From: [Pasteurella] mairii
GTDB lineage: Bacteria; Pseudomonadota; Gammaproteobacteria; Enterobacterales; Pasteurellaceae
Assembly (NCBI GenBank): GCA_900454475.1
Contig: UGSS01000002.1
Location: 1,073,605-1,137,604, forward strand
DNA: 64,000 nt
Direction: 5' to 3'
Of the stretch, positions 37,737 to 49,682 are shown in pieces. Below the pieces are notes generated by a model. The model did no database searches. It saw nothing but the letters and a program-made list of their open reading frames with translations, and was not told the DNA's origin. Each line of letters starts with the position of its first letter. The stretch's first letter is position 1. The translations under genes and the position numbers were made by a program.

Positions 37737-40700
37737 ATGAATAAAATTTATCGCGTCGTTTTTAATCACGCAACACAGACCTGGACCGCGGTAGCAGAAT
37801 TTGCTCGCGCCAAAGGCAAATCCGCTACCGTCGACCAATCTACCGCGGCAAAAACCGTCGTCAGCGGGGGGGGGGGGAATCGGTTTTACGCCAAAATTAT
37901 TAACCCTATTGTTGTTATCCGGCTTATCTTTGCAGAGTCAAGCAGCGGGGTTTATTCAAAACCAACCCGTCTACTCAGTTAAAGAGGCAGAAACACCACA
38001 GAATCCACAGGGGACATTAGAGGCTATCAATGTTGGCGTTCCGGAAAGTCCTAATACGAGTACAGGCGGAAAAAACAAAGTAACCGGGAAAAATGACCTA
38101 TATGCTAAAGGTATGTCAGGTACGCAAGTCGGAAATCAGAAGGTAGTAGTGAGTGGTTATGGTGGTACCGCCTATGGTTCACAAGCCACCGCGACAGGAC
38201 AAGGTTCAACAGCGGTTGGTGCAGCCGCCCGAGCCTTAAAGTCTTCTAGCGTTGCCTTAGGACAGTCCGCCTACGCCAACGGCGACTGGTCAACGGCGAT
38301 CGGTCGCCAAGCCACCACCACAGAGGCGAATACCATCGCGGTGGGTACCGCCTCATCAGCGGTAGCAAAATCAGCCATCAGCGTCGGTCTGTCAGCACGC
38401 GCAGAGGGGGAACGCGCGATCGCTATCGGTGCAAAAGACGCTACTGGTAACCGTTATGATCCTAACACTAATACTCAAGCATTTGGCGCGGACAGTATCG
38501 CCCTAGGTACCAAAGCTCGCACCAATGCAGCAGCAAAAGACGGTATCGCCATTGGTCATGACACACAGGTTGAAGCGGAAAAAGGCATCGCCGTCGGCAC
38601 CAACACTCTAGTCAATGGCGCCGGTTCCGGAGCATTTGGCAGCACGTTGCAAACCAATCCGCAGCAAAAAAATACCGTAGAAGGACAGGGGTCTTTCAGT
38701 ATCGGTAATAATAACCATGTAAATACAAACGACACGGTAGTATTAGGAAGCAATATCACTCAAACACATAATAATTCCGTATTCTTAGGCAACGGCGCGG
38801 CTTATGTTGCAAATGGCGATAGCACGGCAGGCGACCAAGCCTATACGAGTAGCAGCTTAGTATTAGACCAAGCACATCAAGATAAAACCATCAGTTTTAA
38901 TAACTATGCAGGCAATGCTAAACCGACAGGCGTCGTCTCCATTGGTAGCAAAGGTCAAGAACGCCGTATTCAAAACCTTGCGGCAGGTAAGGTCGATGCA
39001 ACCTCCACAGACGCTATCAACGGCAGCCAACTTTACAGCACCAACAAAGTGCTTGGCAACGCTGCCAAAAGCATCGCTACCCATTTAGGCGGCAACAGTT
39101 CAGTTAACACTGACGGCTCTTTAACTGCACCGACTTATAACTTAGTCAAAGGCAAACCATCAGAAAATCAAACCCAAAACTATACCAACGTTGGTGAGGC
39201 GTTAAAAGCATTAAGTTACGGATTAAACCAGTCACTCACATTCCAAGGTAATGAGGGTGGTAATATTACCAAAAAACTCGGCGATACGCTGACCATTAAA
39301 GGCGGGGCAACTACAAAAGGAACGTTCTCCGGCAGAAATACCAAAGTGGTAGTAAGCGGTGATAATAGTAAAACATTGGAAGTACAGATTGCTGACAATC
39401 CTGAATTTACCTCCATCACAACCACCAATGGCGCGACTTTCGGCGGTAAGGTAACTGTGAATGATGGTATTGATGTTAAGACTGGTGACATTAACCTGAA
39501 TAATCAAGGCAAGATCACGGGCTTAAAAGCTGGTGAACAAGGTACCGATGCGGTCAATAAAAAGCAATTAGACGACGTTGATACCAAAGCGCAAAACGCT
39601 CAAAAAGCTGCAACAGAAGCGCAGCAAGATGCCACTGAAGCAGGAAGAAAAGCGAAAGATGCAACAACGACGGCAGAACAGGCGAAGCAACAAGCTAATG
39701 ATGCATTGCAAAAAGCCAATGACGCCGATACGAAAGCGGATGTGGCGAAAAAAGACGCGGGTGAGGCTAAACAAGTGGCAGACGAGGCGAAAAATACTGC
39801 ACAAAACGCCACCAAGACTGCCAATACCGCAAAAGATACGGCAAATAATGCCTTAGCCGAAACGCAAAAAGGCACCAAGTACCAAGGCGACGACAATTCG
39901 GCAGTAAGCCGTGCGCTGGGTCAAGCGTTGAATATTAAAGGTGGTGCTGCCACAGATAAATTAAGCGACAACAACATCGGCGTGGTCAAAGGTCAAGATG
40001 ATAGCACGCTGAATGTTAAATTAGCCAAAGATATTCAAGGCTTAGATAGCGTAACCACAGGTACACTGACAGCAACCGGTGCAATCACCCAAGGCACGAA
40101 TACCAAACAAATCGTGATCAAGGATGGCAAAATCACTGGTTTATCCGAAACGCCAACCGCTAACAGCGACGCTGCCAATAAAAAATACGTCGATGATCAA
40201 AATAACATGCAAAACAAGGGCTTAAAAGAGCTTCTCGGCGGAAAGGCGCAAGTTGCCGGCAACAAGGTCACCGCACAAGATATTGGCGGTACCGGTAAAA
40301 CAACGATCAGCGAGGCAATTGAAGCAGTGCGAACCACGGCAAATAGCTCCGCGAGCCAATTTAAAGGCGATAACAATACAGTAACCGTACAACCACAAAA
40401 CGGCGTCTTAAATGTGAAAGGTGGTGTTACTGACACAAATAAATTAAGCGCGAATAACATCGGTGTGATTGGCGATGATCATGGAACATTAACCGTTAAA
40501 CTTGCCAAAGAGCTGAGTGACTTGGATAAAGTGACCGTAGGCACCGATCCGAACAAAATTGAGCTAGATGGCAAAACCGGTGACGTTTCGGCAAACAATA
40601 TCACTGCGAAAGAGAAAGTCTCAGCGAAAGATATTGAAGCGACCAATAGCCTCCAAACCAAGACCTTAACGACGACTGGCGAAGCGACCTTTGGAGGTGA

Positions 40701-43700
40701 ATTAAAAGCCAATGGCGGATTAAGCGTTAAAGAAAAGACCAAAGTAGATATGGGCGGTAATGTCGTCAAAAATATCGGCGATGCGGTTGACCAAACTGAC
40801 GCAGTTAATAAAAAACAACTTGATGGCGTAAAAACCGCTTTAGAAACGCAGTTGGCGAATAAGGCCACAGAAATTACCAATACCCTAACCGATAAAGGCA
40901 CCAAATACCAAGGTGATGACAATCAAGAAGTCAGCCGTCATCTTGGTGAAACGCTGAATATTAAAGGCGGTGTTGCTAAAAATAAATTAACCAATGAAAA
41001 TAATATTGGTGTTATTAAAGGCGATGGAGAAAACACGCTTAATGTTAAATTGGCTAAAGATCTGACAGGCTTAGACAGCGTAACCGTTAATAAAACCATT
41101 ACGGTCGGTAACGGCGATAATGAAATTAAGCTAAATGGTGAAAATGGCGAAGTAACCGCTAAGAACCTAAAAGCCCGTGAGGAAGTTTCTGCTAAAAATG
41201 TGACGGCGACAGAAACCGTTAAGGGCAAAAACGTCGAAGCGACCGAAAAAGTCAAAACCAAAGACTTGGAAGCGACCGGCAACGCAACCGTGGGCGGAAA
41301 TCTAGATGTCAAAGGCAAAACCACGTTAGCTGAAACGGAAGTTCAAGGCGATTTAACCACAATAGGTAATACTACCTTAGGCGGCAAGGGCAAAACCGTT
41401 AAATTTGCTGAAGGTTCCACCGTCGATATGGGTAAAAATAAGCTAACTAACCTTGCTGAAGGTACTCAGGAAGGTGACGCCACTACTAAAGGACAGATGG
41501 ACAAGGCGATCGAGGCGGCGAAAAAAGACCTAACCACTAAAGGCTTAAAATTTACTGGCGATAGCGGTGGTGAAGTAAGCAAATCGTTGGGCGATACATT
41601 AAGTATCACCGGTGGAATAAATGATGCTAATAATTTAGTGGATAACAACATCGGCGTGGTAAAAGATGGTGAAGGACTAAAAGTCAAATTAGCGAAAAAT
41701 CTACAAAATTTAGAGGCAGTTAACACTAAGGATCTAAATGCAACCAACCAAGTTAAAGTCGGCGATCCTAACACTAATCCAACCGTAATCAGTGGCGATA
41801 AAATCACAGTGGGAGGACAAGCAGCTGATCCCGTAATAATTGATGGCAAAAATCGTCAAATTACCGGATTAAAAGACAACCTTACTGCTGCAAAACCGGG
41901 TCAAACCCAAAACTTGGAGCAAGTTATTAATGCGACCAACCCTACAGGGACAGGACAGACCTCTAATGCAGCAACAGTGAATGATCTTAACAGATTGGCT
42001 GATGCGGCAAAAAATAGCATTAAAGCCGCAAGCGATGCCTTAGAGACAACCTTGACGGATAAAGGTCTGAAGTTTGCAGGTAATAAAGGCAATGTCAGTC
42101 GCAAACTGGGCGAAACCTTAACAATTAAAGGTACTTTGGATGACCAGACCCCAGCATCATCCAAAAATATCCGCACAGAAGCAAAAGAAGATGGTACCAT
42201 TGAGATCTTAATGGCCGATAAGCCGAAATTTACTGATCTTGAAACCGATACACTGAAAGTCAAGGGTGATGCCGAGATTGGAGGAAACCAAACTATCGGC
42301 GGAAACCAAACCGTTAAAGGTGATCAAACGGTTGAAGGCGATCACACGGTTGAGGGTGACTCTTATGTGCAAGGTAACCAAACCGTTGATGGTGACTCTG
42401 ATATTTTAGGTAACCAACGTATTGGTGGCGACCAAATGATCAAAGGTAACAGCTATATCGAAGGTAACCAAGAAATCGACGGCGATCAAAAAGTGAAAGG
42501 TGACCAAACCGTTGAAGGTGACCAAAACATTAAAGGTAATCAACATGTTGAGGGCAACCAAGAAGTGGACGGCAATTCACATATCAAAGGTGACCAAGCG
42601 GTTGATGGTAACTTAAATGTGAAAGGCAATGCCGATATTCAAGGTAGCCAACATGTGGGTGGCGATCAACAAGTCGATGGCAATTCACATATCAAAGGTG
42701 ACCAAGCGGTTGATGGTAACTTAAATGTGAAAGGCAATGCCGATATTCAAGGTAGCCAACATGTGGGTGGCGATCAACAAGTCGATGGCAATTCACATAT
42801 CAAGGGTAGCCAAGCGGTTGATGGTAACTTAAATGTGAAAGGCAATGCCGATATTCAAGGTAGCCAACGCGTTGGTGGTGATCAACAAGTCGATGGCGAC
42901 CAAACCGTTAAAGGCGATCAAACGGTTGAAGGTGACTCTTATGTTCAAGGTAACCAAACCGTTGATGGTAACTCTGACATCTTAGGTAACCAACGTATTG
43001 GCGGCGACCAAACCGTTGATGGTAATAGCTATATTAAAGGCGACCAAGAAATTGATGGTGACCAAACCGTGGCAGGTGATGTCTTGGTACAAGGCGATCA
43101 CACGGTTGAAGGTGACTCCTATGTTCAAGGTAATCAAACCGTTGATGGTGACTCTGACATCTTAAGTAACCAACGCATTGGTGGCGACCAAACCGTTGAT
43201 GGTGACTCTGACATCTTAGGTAACCAACGCATTGGTGGCGACCAAACCGTTGATGGTAATAGCTATATTAAAGGCGACCAAGAAGTGGACGGCAATTCAC
43301 ATATCAAAGGTGACCAAGCGGTTGATGGTAACTTAAATGTAAAAGGCAATGCCGATATTCAAGGTAGCCAACATGTGGGTGGCGATCAACAAGTGGATGG
43401 CGACCAAAACATTAAAGGTAATCAACATGTTGAGGGCAACCAAGAAGTGGATGGCAATTCACATATCAAGGGTAGCCAAGCCGTTGATGGTAACTTAAAT
43501 GTGAAAGGCAATGCGGATATTCAAGGCAGCCAACGCGTTGGTGGTGATCAACAAGTCGATGGCGACCAAACCGTTAAAGGCAACCAAGAAGTGGACGGCA
43601 ATTCACATATCAAAGGTGACCAAGCAGTTGATGGTAACTTAAATGTGAAAGGCAATGCCGATATTCAAGGTAGCCAACGCGTTGGTGGCGATCAACAAGT

Positions 43701-45078
43701 CGATGGCGACCAAACCGTTAAAGGCGATCAAACGGTTGAAGGTGATGTCTTGGTACAAGGCGATCAAACGGTTGAAGGTGACTCTTATGTTCAAGGTAAC
43801 CAAACCGTTGATGGTGAATCTGATATCTTAGGTAACCAACGCATTGGTGGCGACCAAACCGTTGATGGTAATAGCTATATTAAAGGCGACCAAGAAATTG
43901 ATGGCAACCAAACCGTCAAAAAAGACTTAACCGTTGAAGGCAATACGACCTTGGGGGGTGAAGGTAAATCCTTTACTGTTAAAAACGGTACCACCATTAA
44001 TATGGGCGGAAATAAAGTATCCGGTGTGGCGGATGGCGATATTTCTCCGACAAGTCAAGACGCGGTTAACGGTAGTCAGGTGTATATCTTGACTAAAGGT
44101 GAAAAAGTGGTTGATGGTCCGAACGGTCTTGGAGTGGAAGTTGATGGTAAAGCGTATAACTTAACGACCTACGATAAAAATGGTAAGGCGGATCACTCGA
44201 ACTCCGTGATCACCGCAATCCACAAAATGAACAATGACGGTATCAAATATTTCCATGCAAATGGTAATGATGCCGTTGCAGGCGAACGTGATCCAAATAG
44301 TGAAGATTCACGGGCGACCGGAGCGCGTGCTGTGGGAGTGGGTTATCAATCCGATGCGACAGGCACAGATTCTGTTGCTATCGGTTCTCGCAACGTCGCT
44401 GCCGGCGATAACAGTGGTGCCATCGGTACAACCAATGAAGTTAAGGGCAATAATAGCTATGCGGTTGGACAAGATAATAAGGTCGATACTGATAATACTT
44501 ATGTCTTAGGTGGCGCGGTGCGTGATACCCTTGCTAATTCGGTATTCCTTGGCGACCAAACCGGTTATATCGCGCCTTCTGAGCGTAGCTACGGTAATAC
44601 CGCGGGAACCACAGGACAAGTTATCGGCGGACGCCATTATGCTTATGCCGGTGGCGGTGTTAAAGAAGTCGCGGGCGTGGTCAGCGTCGGCAACGGTACA
44701 CAAACCCGTCGTATCCAAGGGGTTGCACCGGGTCTTATCGGTCCACAAAGTACGGATGCGATCAATGGTAGCCAGTTATACAGCACAATCAGTGGCTTTA
44801 ACAACAGCCTTGCTGATGTCAACCGTCGTATGAATGACTTAGATCATGATTTACGTAGCGGTATCGCAGGTGCGGTAGCGATGGCAACCTTGGTACAAGC
44901 CTATAACCCGGGGGATTCGTTATTAGCCGTTGGTGGCGGTACCTATCGTGGCGCATCGGCGCTTGCGTTAGGTTATTCCAAAGTATCTGATAACGGTAAG
45001 ATCATCTTTAAAGTGAGCGGTAGTGTGAACAATGCCGGTCATTATATGGGTGGTGCAAGTATTGGATATAAATTTTAA
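37737..45078 (+). CDS. Trimeric autotransporter adhesin TAA2, phase-variable in its signal region, OFF by one G
   Basis: Would be 2446 residues if in frame. ATG 37737 (AAGG 9 nt upstream) opens the extended signal peptide region MNKIYRVVFNHATQTW. A run of 12 G at 37866-37877 then shifts the reader to a stop at 37982. The remaining protein is in another frame, starting with the hydrophobic signal core LLTLLLLSGLSLQSQAAGF. Order: YadA head repeats (about 38100-38800), neck (DAINGSQLY), stalk units, a coiled coil rich in A, K, Q and D (about 39560-39870), repeated stalk units, hexapeptide repeats (42262-43920). A second short head and the YadA anchor follow, ending ASIGYKF. A tract of 11 or 14 G restores the full frame. 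Confidence 0.9.
37866..37877 (+). repeat. Poly-G(12) contingency tract in TAA2
   Basis: Twelve G between AGC and AATC, between the charged n-region and the hydrophobic core of the signal peptide. Continuous reading requires 3n+2 G (11 or 14), the same rule as in TAA1. Confidence 0.92.
42262..43920 (+). repeat. Hexapeptide-encoding repeat array with 108-bp higher-order unit
   Basis: Encodes about 550 residues with a strict period of six, consensus (V/I)-x-G-(D/N)-x-x, for example VEGDSYVQGNQTVDGDSDIL. Near-identical DNA blocks beginning GGCAATTCACATATC start at 42571, 42679 and 42787 (108 bp apart) and recur near 43290, 43450 and 43600. The blocks are protein-coding repeats without spacers, not CRISPR. 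Confidence 0.92.
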
Positions 45079-45116
45079 TGAGAGCTTTAACTAAGGTACA
45101 TTAAGTTGCAGTGTAT

Positions 45117-45145
45117 AAGGGATGTCCGTGGACATCCCTTTTTTT
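45117..45145 (+). terminator. Terminator after TAA2
   Basis: Perfect stem AAGGGATGTCC / GGACATCCCTT with a GTG apex followed by seven T, about 40 bp after the TAA2 stop. Confidence 0.92.
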
Positions 45146-45188
45146 AGCGCGGTAGCGTACAAGTTGGTTCTCTAAGGGGAGGAAAAAG

Positions 45189-46079
45189 TTAACGTTTTAG
45201 TATGCTGGAAAGTGCTTGACTAAGTTGAGGATAGCGAAAAGTAAACCCAGCGTTGAGCAATTTTTCCGGTATCAAGCGTTGGCTTTCCAACAACAAGCCT
45301 ACCCGCTCACCTAACACCCATTTTAATCCCCATGCCGGCACGGTGGCAAAGTACGGTCGTTTTAACAGCAATCCGAGAGTGCGGTTAAATTCAGCATTTC
45401 GCACCGGAAATGGCGACACGAAATTAAAAGGACCTCGGCATTGCGGTTGTTGCAGCAAAAAAAGAATCGCCGCGACCATATCTTGTAATGCGATCCAACC
45501 CCAATATTGCGTCCCATTACCTAATTTTCCTCCCAAGCCTAAACGATAAAGTGGCAACATTTTCGCCAAAGCACCGCCCTCTCGTGCCAACAGAATTCCG
45601 GTCCGCAAGACACAAACTCGCGTTTTTGCCGACAATGCGGCTTGTTCCCATTGTTGGCATAATTGCGCGGCAAATCCGTTTCCGTGGCAAGTTTGTTCGG
45701 TAATTTCAGATTCACCATGATCGCCATAAAATCCGCTGGCAGATCCAGAGAGAAAGGTGTGTGGTGGCTGTTGACTTTGATTAATAAGTGCGGTCAATTT
45801 TTGCGTTAAATTGATTCGACTTTGTACTAATCTTTGTTTTTGTTGCGCATTCCATCTGAGGTCAAAAATCGGTTCGCCCGCCAAATTGATCACCGCATCA
45901 AATTCATCAAAAGAGGCATAATGATTCAGTGAAGCAACCAGATTTACTTGCGCGGGTAATTTTGTGCGGGCTTGCTCCGGATGGCGTGAAAGTGCGGTTA
46001 CATTATGCTTTAATTCCACTAAACGAGAAACCAATGAACTGCCGATTAAACCGGTTGCGCCAGTGATAAAAATGTTCAT
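45189..46079 (-). CDS. yfcH: TIGR01777-family epimerase-like protein (YfcH)
   Basis: 296-residue short-chain dehydrogenase/epimerase fold. The N-terminal nucleotide-binding motif ITGATGLIGSSLV is followed by VINLAGEPIFDLRW and SGSASGFYGD (the YxxxK-type active-site neighbourhood). The family-specific C-terminal domain has LLKRPYFATVPAWGLKWVLGE. Family members are sometimes called SulA homologues, but no reaction is established. It ends 44 bp after the TAA2 terminator and is convergent with TAA2. Confidence 0.88.
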   Translation of the reverse strand: MNIFITGATGLIGSSLVSRLVELKHNVTALSRHPEQARTKLPAQVNLVASLNHYASFDEFDAVINLAGEPIFDLRWNAQQKQRLVQSRINLTQKLTALINQSQQPPHTFLSGSASGFYGDHGESEITEQTCHGNGFAAQLCQQWEQAALSAKTRVCVLRTGILLAREGGALAKMLPLYRLGLGGKLGNGTQYWGWIALQDMVAAILFLLQQPQCRGPFNFVSPFPVRNAEFNRTLGLLLKRPYFATVPAWGLKWVLGERVGLLLESQRLIPEKLLNAGFTFRYPQLSQALSSILKR

Positions 46080-46170
46080 TTTTCCTCCGTTTCAGCAAAG
46101 CAACTAACTCAACGAAAAACTATATAAAATTTGATCGCACTTTTATATTGGCTACAAGAGTCAATGTATT

Positions 46171-46638
46171 TTATAGCGAATTTTCAAATAATTGCTGAAT
46201 ATTTGCCATCAAATCGCGGATATTGGTATTCAACGTCGGGGTGACAAAAATCGTATCATCGCCGGCAATGGTACCTAAAATTCCGTCAGCCTTCCCTACT
46301 GAATCCAGCAAGCGAGCGATTAATTGTGCTGCGCCCGGGCTGGTTTTGATCACGATTAGATAATCGTTAAAATCCACATCCAACACCAAGTTTTTTAACG
46401 GGCTGCTGGTATTTGGCACGCTTAATTCATTCGGTAAGCAATATACCATTTCCATTCGGGTATTACGCGTACGCACTGCGCCGAATTTGGTTAACATACG
46501 CGATACTTTAGATTGATTAATATGGTTAAATCCTTGTTCTTGCAAGGCACTGACAATTTCACTTTGCGAGCCAAAACGCTCTTGGGCAAGTAATTCTTTG
46601 AACGCTTTTATCAAATTATCCGGTTTTTCACTTGTCAT
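46171..46638 (-). CDS. argR: Arginine repressor ArgR
   Basis: 155-residue transcription factor. The N-terminal winged helix ([18 protein letters not shown], then [19 protein letters not shown]) binds ARG boxes. The C-terminal domain binds L-arginine and forms the hexamer ([17 protein letters not shown] and [16 protein letters not shown]). Length is as in E. coli (156). An ARG-box-like palindrome lies about 40 bp upstream, suggesting autoregulation. Confidence 0.95.
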   Translation of the reverse strand: MTSEKPDNLIKAFKELLAQERFGSQSEIVSALQEQGFNHINQSKVSRMLTKFGAVRTRNTRMEMVYCLPNELSVPNTSSPLKNLVLDVDFNDYLIVIKTSPGAAQLIARLLDSVGKADGILGTIAGDDTIFVTPTLNTNIRDLMANIQQLFENSL

Positions 46639-46673
46639 TATCTTTTCTCATATTACTTTTTCTAGCTAAATTC

Positions 46674-46687
46674 TGCATAAAAATGCA
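46674..46687. promoter_or_regulatory. ARG-box-like palindrome upstream of argR
   Basis: TGCATAAAAATGCA resembles the ARG box core TGAATWWWWATTCA with one symmetrical base-pair change. A second dyad, AAGTAAA-N6-TTTACTT, lies just beyond (about 46692-46711). Two sites in tandem fit ArgR operators. Confidence 0.4.
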
Positions 46688-46738
46688 AAATAAGTAAACA
46701 AAAATTTACTTTTTTTGCATAAAAAGCACGCTGGTAGC

Positions 46739-46771
46739 AAAAAAATAGCAGGATAATTTCCATCATCCTGC
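46739..46771 (-). terminator. Terminator after pgi
   Basis: On the minus strand GCAGGAT and ATCCTGC form a 7-bp stem with a 10-nt loop, followed by a run of seven T, about 20 bp beyond the pgi stop. Confidence 0.75.
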
Positions 46772-46791
46772 CATCTACAGAGATCAAAAGT

Positions 46792-48438
46792 TTAACGCCA
46801 CGCTTTAAATTGATTAATTAAACCGTTAGTTGAACTGTCATGCGAGCTGACGTTATCTGCTTGTGCCAATTCAGGTAAAATGCGGTTAGCCAATTGTTTG
46901 CCTAACTCTACGCCCCATTGGTCGAAGCTGTAAATATTAAAGATCACACCTTGTACAAAAATTTTGTGTTCATACATGGCAATTAATGCACCCAAACTGA
47001 ACGGAGTAATTTTTTGCACCAAAATGGAATTGGTCGGCTTGTTTCCGGTAAAGACTTTAAACGGAACAATCTCTTTAACTTCTTCTAAGGTTTTACCTGC
47101 TTTGACAAATTCCGCTTCCACTTCTTCTTTGCTTTTACCAAATGCCAAGGCTTCAGCTTGAGCAAAAAAGTTGGAAAGCAATTTGCTGTGGTGATCGCCC
47201 AACGGGTTATGGCTTTGTGCCGGTGCAATAAAATCGCACGGAATTAAGGTTGTTCCTTGGTGAATCAATTGATAAAACGCGTGTTGCCCGTTCGTACCCG
47301 GTTCGCCCCAAATAATTGGACCGGTTTGATAATTCACGACTTTACCGTCGCGTCCAACATATTTTCCGTTTGATTCCATATTGCCTTGTTGGAAATATGC
47401 CGCAAAACGGTGTAAATATTGGTCATAAGGCAAAATTGCTTCTGTTTGCGCACCTAAGAAATTGGTATTCCATAATCCCACAAGCGCTAAGGTTGCCGGA
47501 ATATTTTGTTCAATTGGCGTATGGCGGAAATGCTTATCCATTTCATGCGCACCGCGTAACAATTCCACAAAATTATCAAAACCAACGGATAACGCGATAG
47601 ATAAGCCGATTGCTGACCATAAAGAATAACGTCCGCCGACCCAATCCCAAAATTCAAACATATTGGCGGTATCAATACCAAATTTTTCCACTTCTTTGGC
47701 ATTTGTTGAAAGTGCCGCAAAATGTTTTGCTACGTGGGATTCGTCTTTTGCCGATGCTAAGAACCATTCACGCGCAGAATGCGCATTGGTCATGGTTTCT
47801 TGTGTCGTAAAGGTTTTTGATGCCACTAAAATTAAGGTGGTTTCCGGATTAACTTTTTTCAGTGTTTCTGCGATATGCGTACCGTCCACGTTGGAAACAA
47901 AATGCATGGTAAGGTGATTTTTATAAGGACGCAACGCTTCCGTTACCATGTATGGACCTAAATCTGAACCACCAATACCAATATTGATCACATCAGTGAT
48001 CGCTTTGCCGGTATAACCTTTCCATTCGCCGGAAATGACACGCTCACAGAAAGATTGCATTTTATTTAACACTGCATTCACTTCCGGCATCACATCTTTA
48101 CCATCCACGAATACCGGTGTATTTGAACGGTTACGCAACGCGGTGTGCAAAACTGCGCGATTTTCAGTACGGTTAATTTTTTCGCCACTAAACATCGCCT
48201 CAATAGCAGAGTTTAAATCACATTCCGTCGCAAGTTGACGTAATAATGTCAACGTTTCTTGATTAATCTTATTTTTGGAAAAATCGACTAATATTTCATT
48301 ATTAAACGTTAATGAATATTTAGCAAAACGTTCCGTATCTTGAGCAAACAATTGTTGAATGGTGGTATCCGCAAATGCGGCTTGATGCTGTTCTAATGCT
48401 TTCCACGCATTGGTTTGACTTGGATTAATACTTTTCAT
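46792..48438 (-). CDS. pgi: Glucose-6-phosphate isomerase
   Basis: 548 residues (E. coli 549). Interconverts glucose-6-phosphate and fructose-6-phosphate. Signature segments [35 protein letters not shown] (catalytic His) and [13 protein letters not shown] (catalytic Lys) are all present, as is the phosphate-binding [17 protein letters not shown] lies about 7 nt upstream of ATG 48438. Its own terminator follows. Confidence 0.98.
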   Translation of the reverse strand: MKSINPSQTNAWKALEQHQAAFADTTIQQLFAQDTERFAKYSLTFNNEILVDFSKNKINQETLTLLRQLATECDLNSAIEAMFSGEKINRTENRAVLHTALRNRSNTPVFVDGKDVMPEVNAVLNKMQSFCERVISGEWKGYTGKAITDVINIGIGGSDLGPYMVTEALRPYKNHLTMHFVSNVDGTHIAETLKKVNPETTLILVASKTFTTQETMTNAHSAREWFLASAKDESHVAKHFAALSTNAKEVEKFGIDTANMFEFWDWVGGRYSLWSAIGLSIALSVGFDNFVELLRGAHEMDKHFRHTPIEQNIPATLALVGLWNTNFLGAQTEAILPYDQYLHRFAAYFQQGNMESNGKYVGRDGKVVNYQTGPIIWGEPGTNGQHAFYQLIHQGTTLIPCDFIAPAQSHNPLGDHHSKLLSNFFAQAEALAFGKSKEEVEAEFVKAGKTLEEVKEIVPFKVFTGNKPTNSILVQKITPFSLGALIAMYEHKIFVQGVIFNIYSFDQWGVELGKQLANRILPELAQADNVSSHDSSTNGLINQFKAWR

Positions 48439-48595
48439 TGAGCTTCCTTTTTAATGTTAATAATAAAAAACAGTATAAATGACCTTCCACGATAAACGTT
48501 CCTCTCATCGCTTAAAAAGTCAGGGCGAAAATCATGGAGGATTTTTCTTGCTTCTACGCCCTTTTGATACAAAATTACGCCGGCAAGTGCGATTT

Positions 48596-49678
48596 TTAAT
48601 CAATATATTCCGTTAATACACGCGGTGTTAATTTTGTAATTAATTCATAACTTAAAATGCCGCTAATTGCTGCAATTTCTTCAATAGGCAATTCCTTGCC
48701 CCATAAAATCACTTCGTCACCGACGCGATCTTGGCTATCTACCCCCAAATCGACCGTCAGCATATCCATTGACACGGTTCCGACAATCGGCACTAACCGT
48801 CCGTTTAAAAAGACTGGTGTACCAGAGGGAATATCGCGCGGATAACCATCTCCATAACCAATTGCTACCACACCGATTTTCGTATCTTTATCGCTGATCC
48901 ATCTGCCGCCATAACCGACCGGCTCGCCTTTTTTATGTTCACGCACAGCAATTAAAGACGACGTCAGCGTCATCACAGGAATTAAACCATATTCCCGACT
49001 TGGTGTATTGTTTGGCGAAATACCATACATAATAATTCCCGGTCGGATCCAGTCTAAATGTGCTTGTGGCCAGAATAAAATTCCGCCTGATGCGGAAATA
49101 CTGCGTTCACCCGGTTTATCTTGAATAGCAGTTAAAAAACAGGTTAATTGTTTTTCGGTATAATCCGAATCCAACTCGTCGGCGCGACTAAAATGGCTAA
49201 CAAATCCAATCTCACGATCAATATTTGGGCAATTTTTGAGAGCTTGGTAAAAGTCATCAACTTGATCCGCACGCACGCCCAAACGGTGCATCCCAGTATC
49301 AATTTTTAACCATACTTTAATTTTATCCGGTACAGAGGCTTGCTGAAGTGCGGTCAATTGTTCACGATTATGTACAATCGTTTGGATATTATTCACTGCC
49401 AAAATTGGCAAATCTTTTTCCGCAAAAAAACCTTCTAGCAACAAAATTGGTTTAGTGATCCCAGTTGAACGCAATTTTAAGGCTTCTTCCAAACGTGCCA
49501 CCCCAAAACAGTCCACCATCTCTTCAATCACCGAAGAAACAAAAACCACACCATGACCATAAGCATTCGCTTTCACCACCGCAATAATTTGACTGTTAGG
49601 TGCTTTTTGTTTGATCATTTGAATATTATGTTTAAGAGCAACAGAACTGATTTTCGCTGTTGCCGGTTTCACATTCAT
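48596..49678 (-). CDS. alr: Alanine racemase
   Basis: 360 residues from ATG 49678 (MNVKPATAKISS). Makes D-alanine for peptidoglycan using PLP; the PLP lysine is in VVKANAYGHG (residue 36). The catalytic Tyr is in EPVGYGGRW and further PLP contacts in GYGDGYPRDIPSG. Upstream GTG 49693 and ATG 49681 are possible starts, but the family N-terminus begins at MNxKPATA. It starts 4 bp beyond the dnaB stop, so it is translated from the dnaB transcript or coupled to it. Confidence 0.95.
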   Translation of the reverse strand: MNVKPATAKISSVALKHNIQMIKQKAPNSQIIAVVKANAYGHGVVFVSSVIEEMVDCFGVARLEEALKLRSTGITKPILLLEGFFAEKDLPILAVNNIQTIVHNREQLTALQQASVPDKIKVWLKIDTGMHRLGVRADQVDDFYQALKNCPNIDREIGFVSHFSRADELDSDYTEKQLTCFLTAIQDKPGERSISASGGILFWPQAHLDWIRPGIIMYGISPNNTPSREYGLIPVMTLTSSLIAVREHKKGEPVGYGGRWISDKDTKIGVVAIGYGDGYPRDIPSGTPVFLNGRLVPIVGTVSMDMLTVDLGVDSQDRVGDEVILWGKELPIEEIAAISGILSYELITKLTPRVLTEYID

Positions 49679-49682
49679 CATC

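Noticed and set aside
37801-37865. Alternative start of TAA2 at the TTG codon at 37801
   Set aside because: It has no ribosome-binding site and would replace the conserved extended signal peptide with an unrelated sequence; the ATG at 37737 is clearly the native start.
42262-43920. CRISPR-like repeat array
   Set aside because: Repeats are contiguous, in frame and encode a regular hexapeptide within one long gene; there are no unique spacers.
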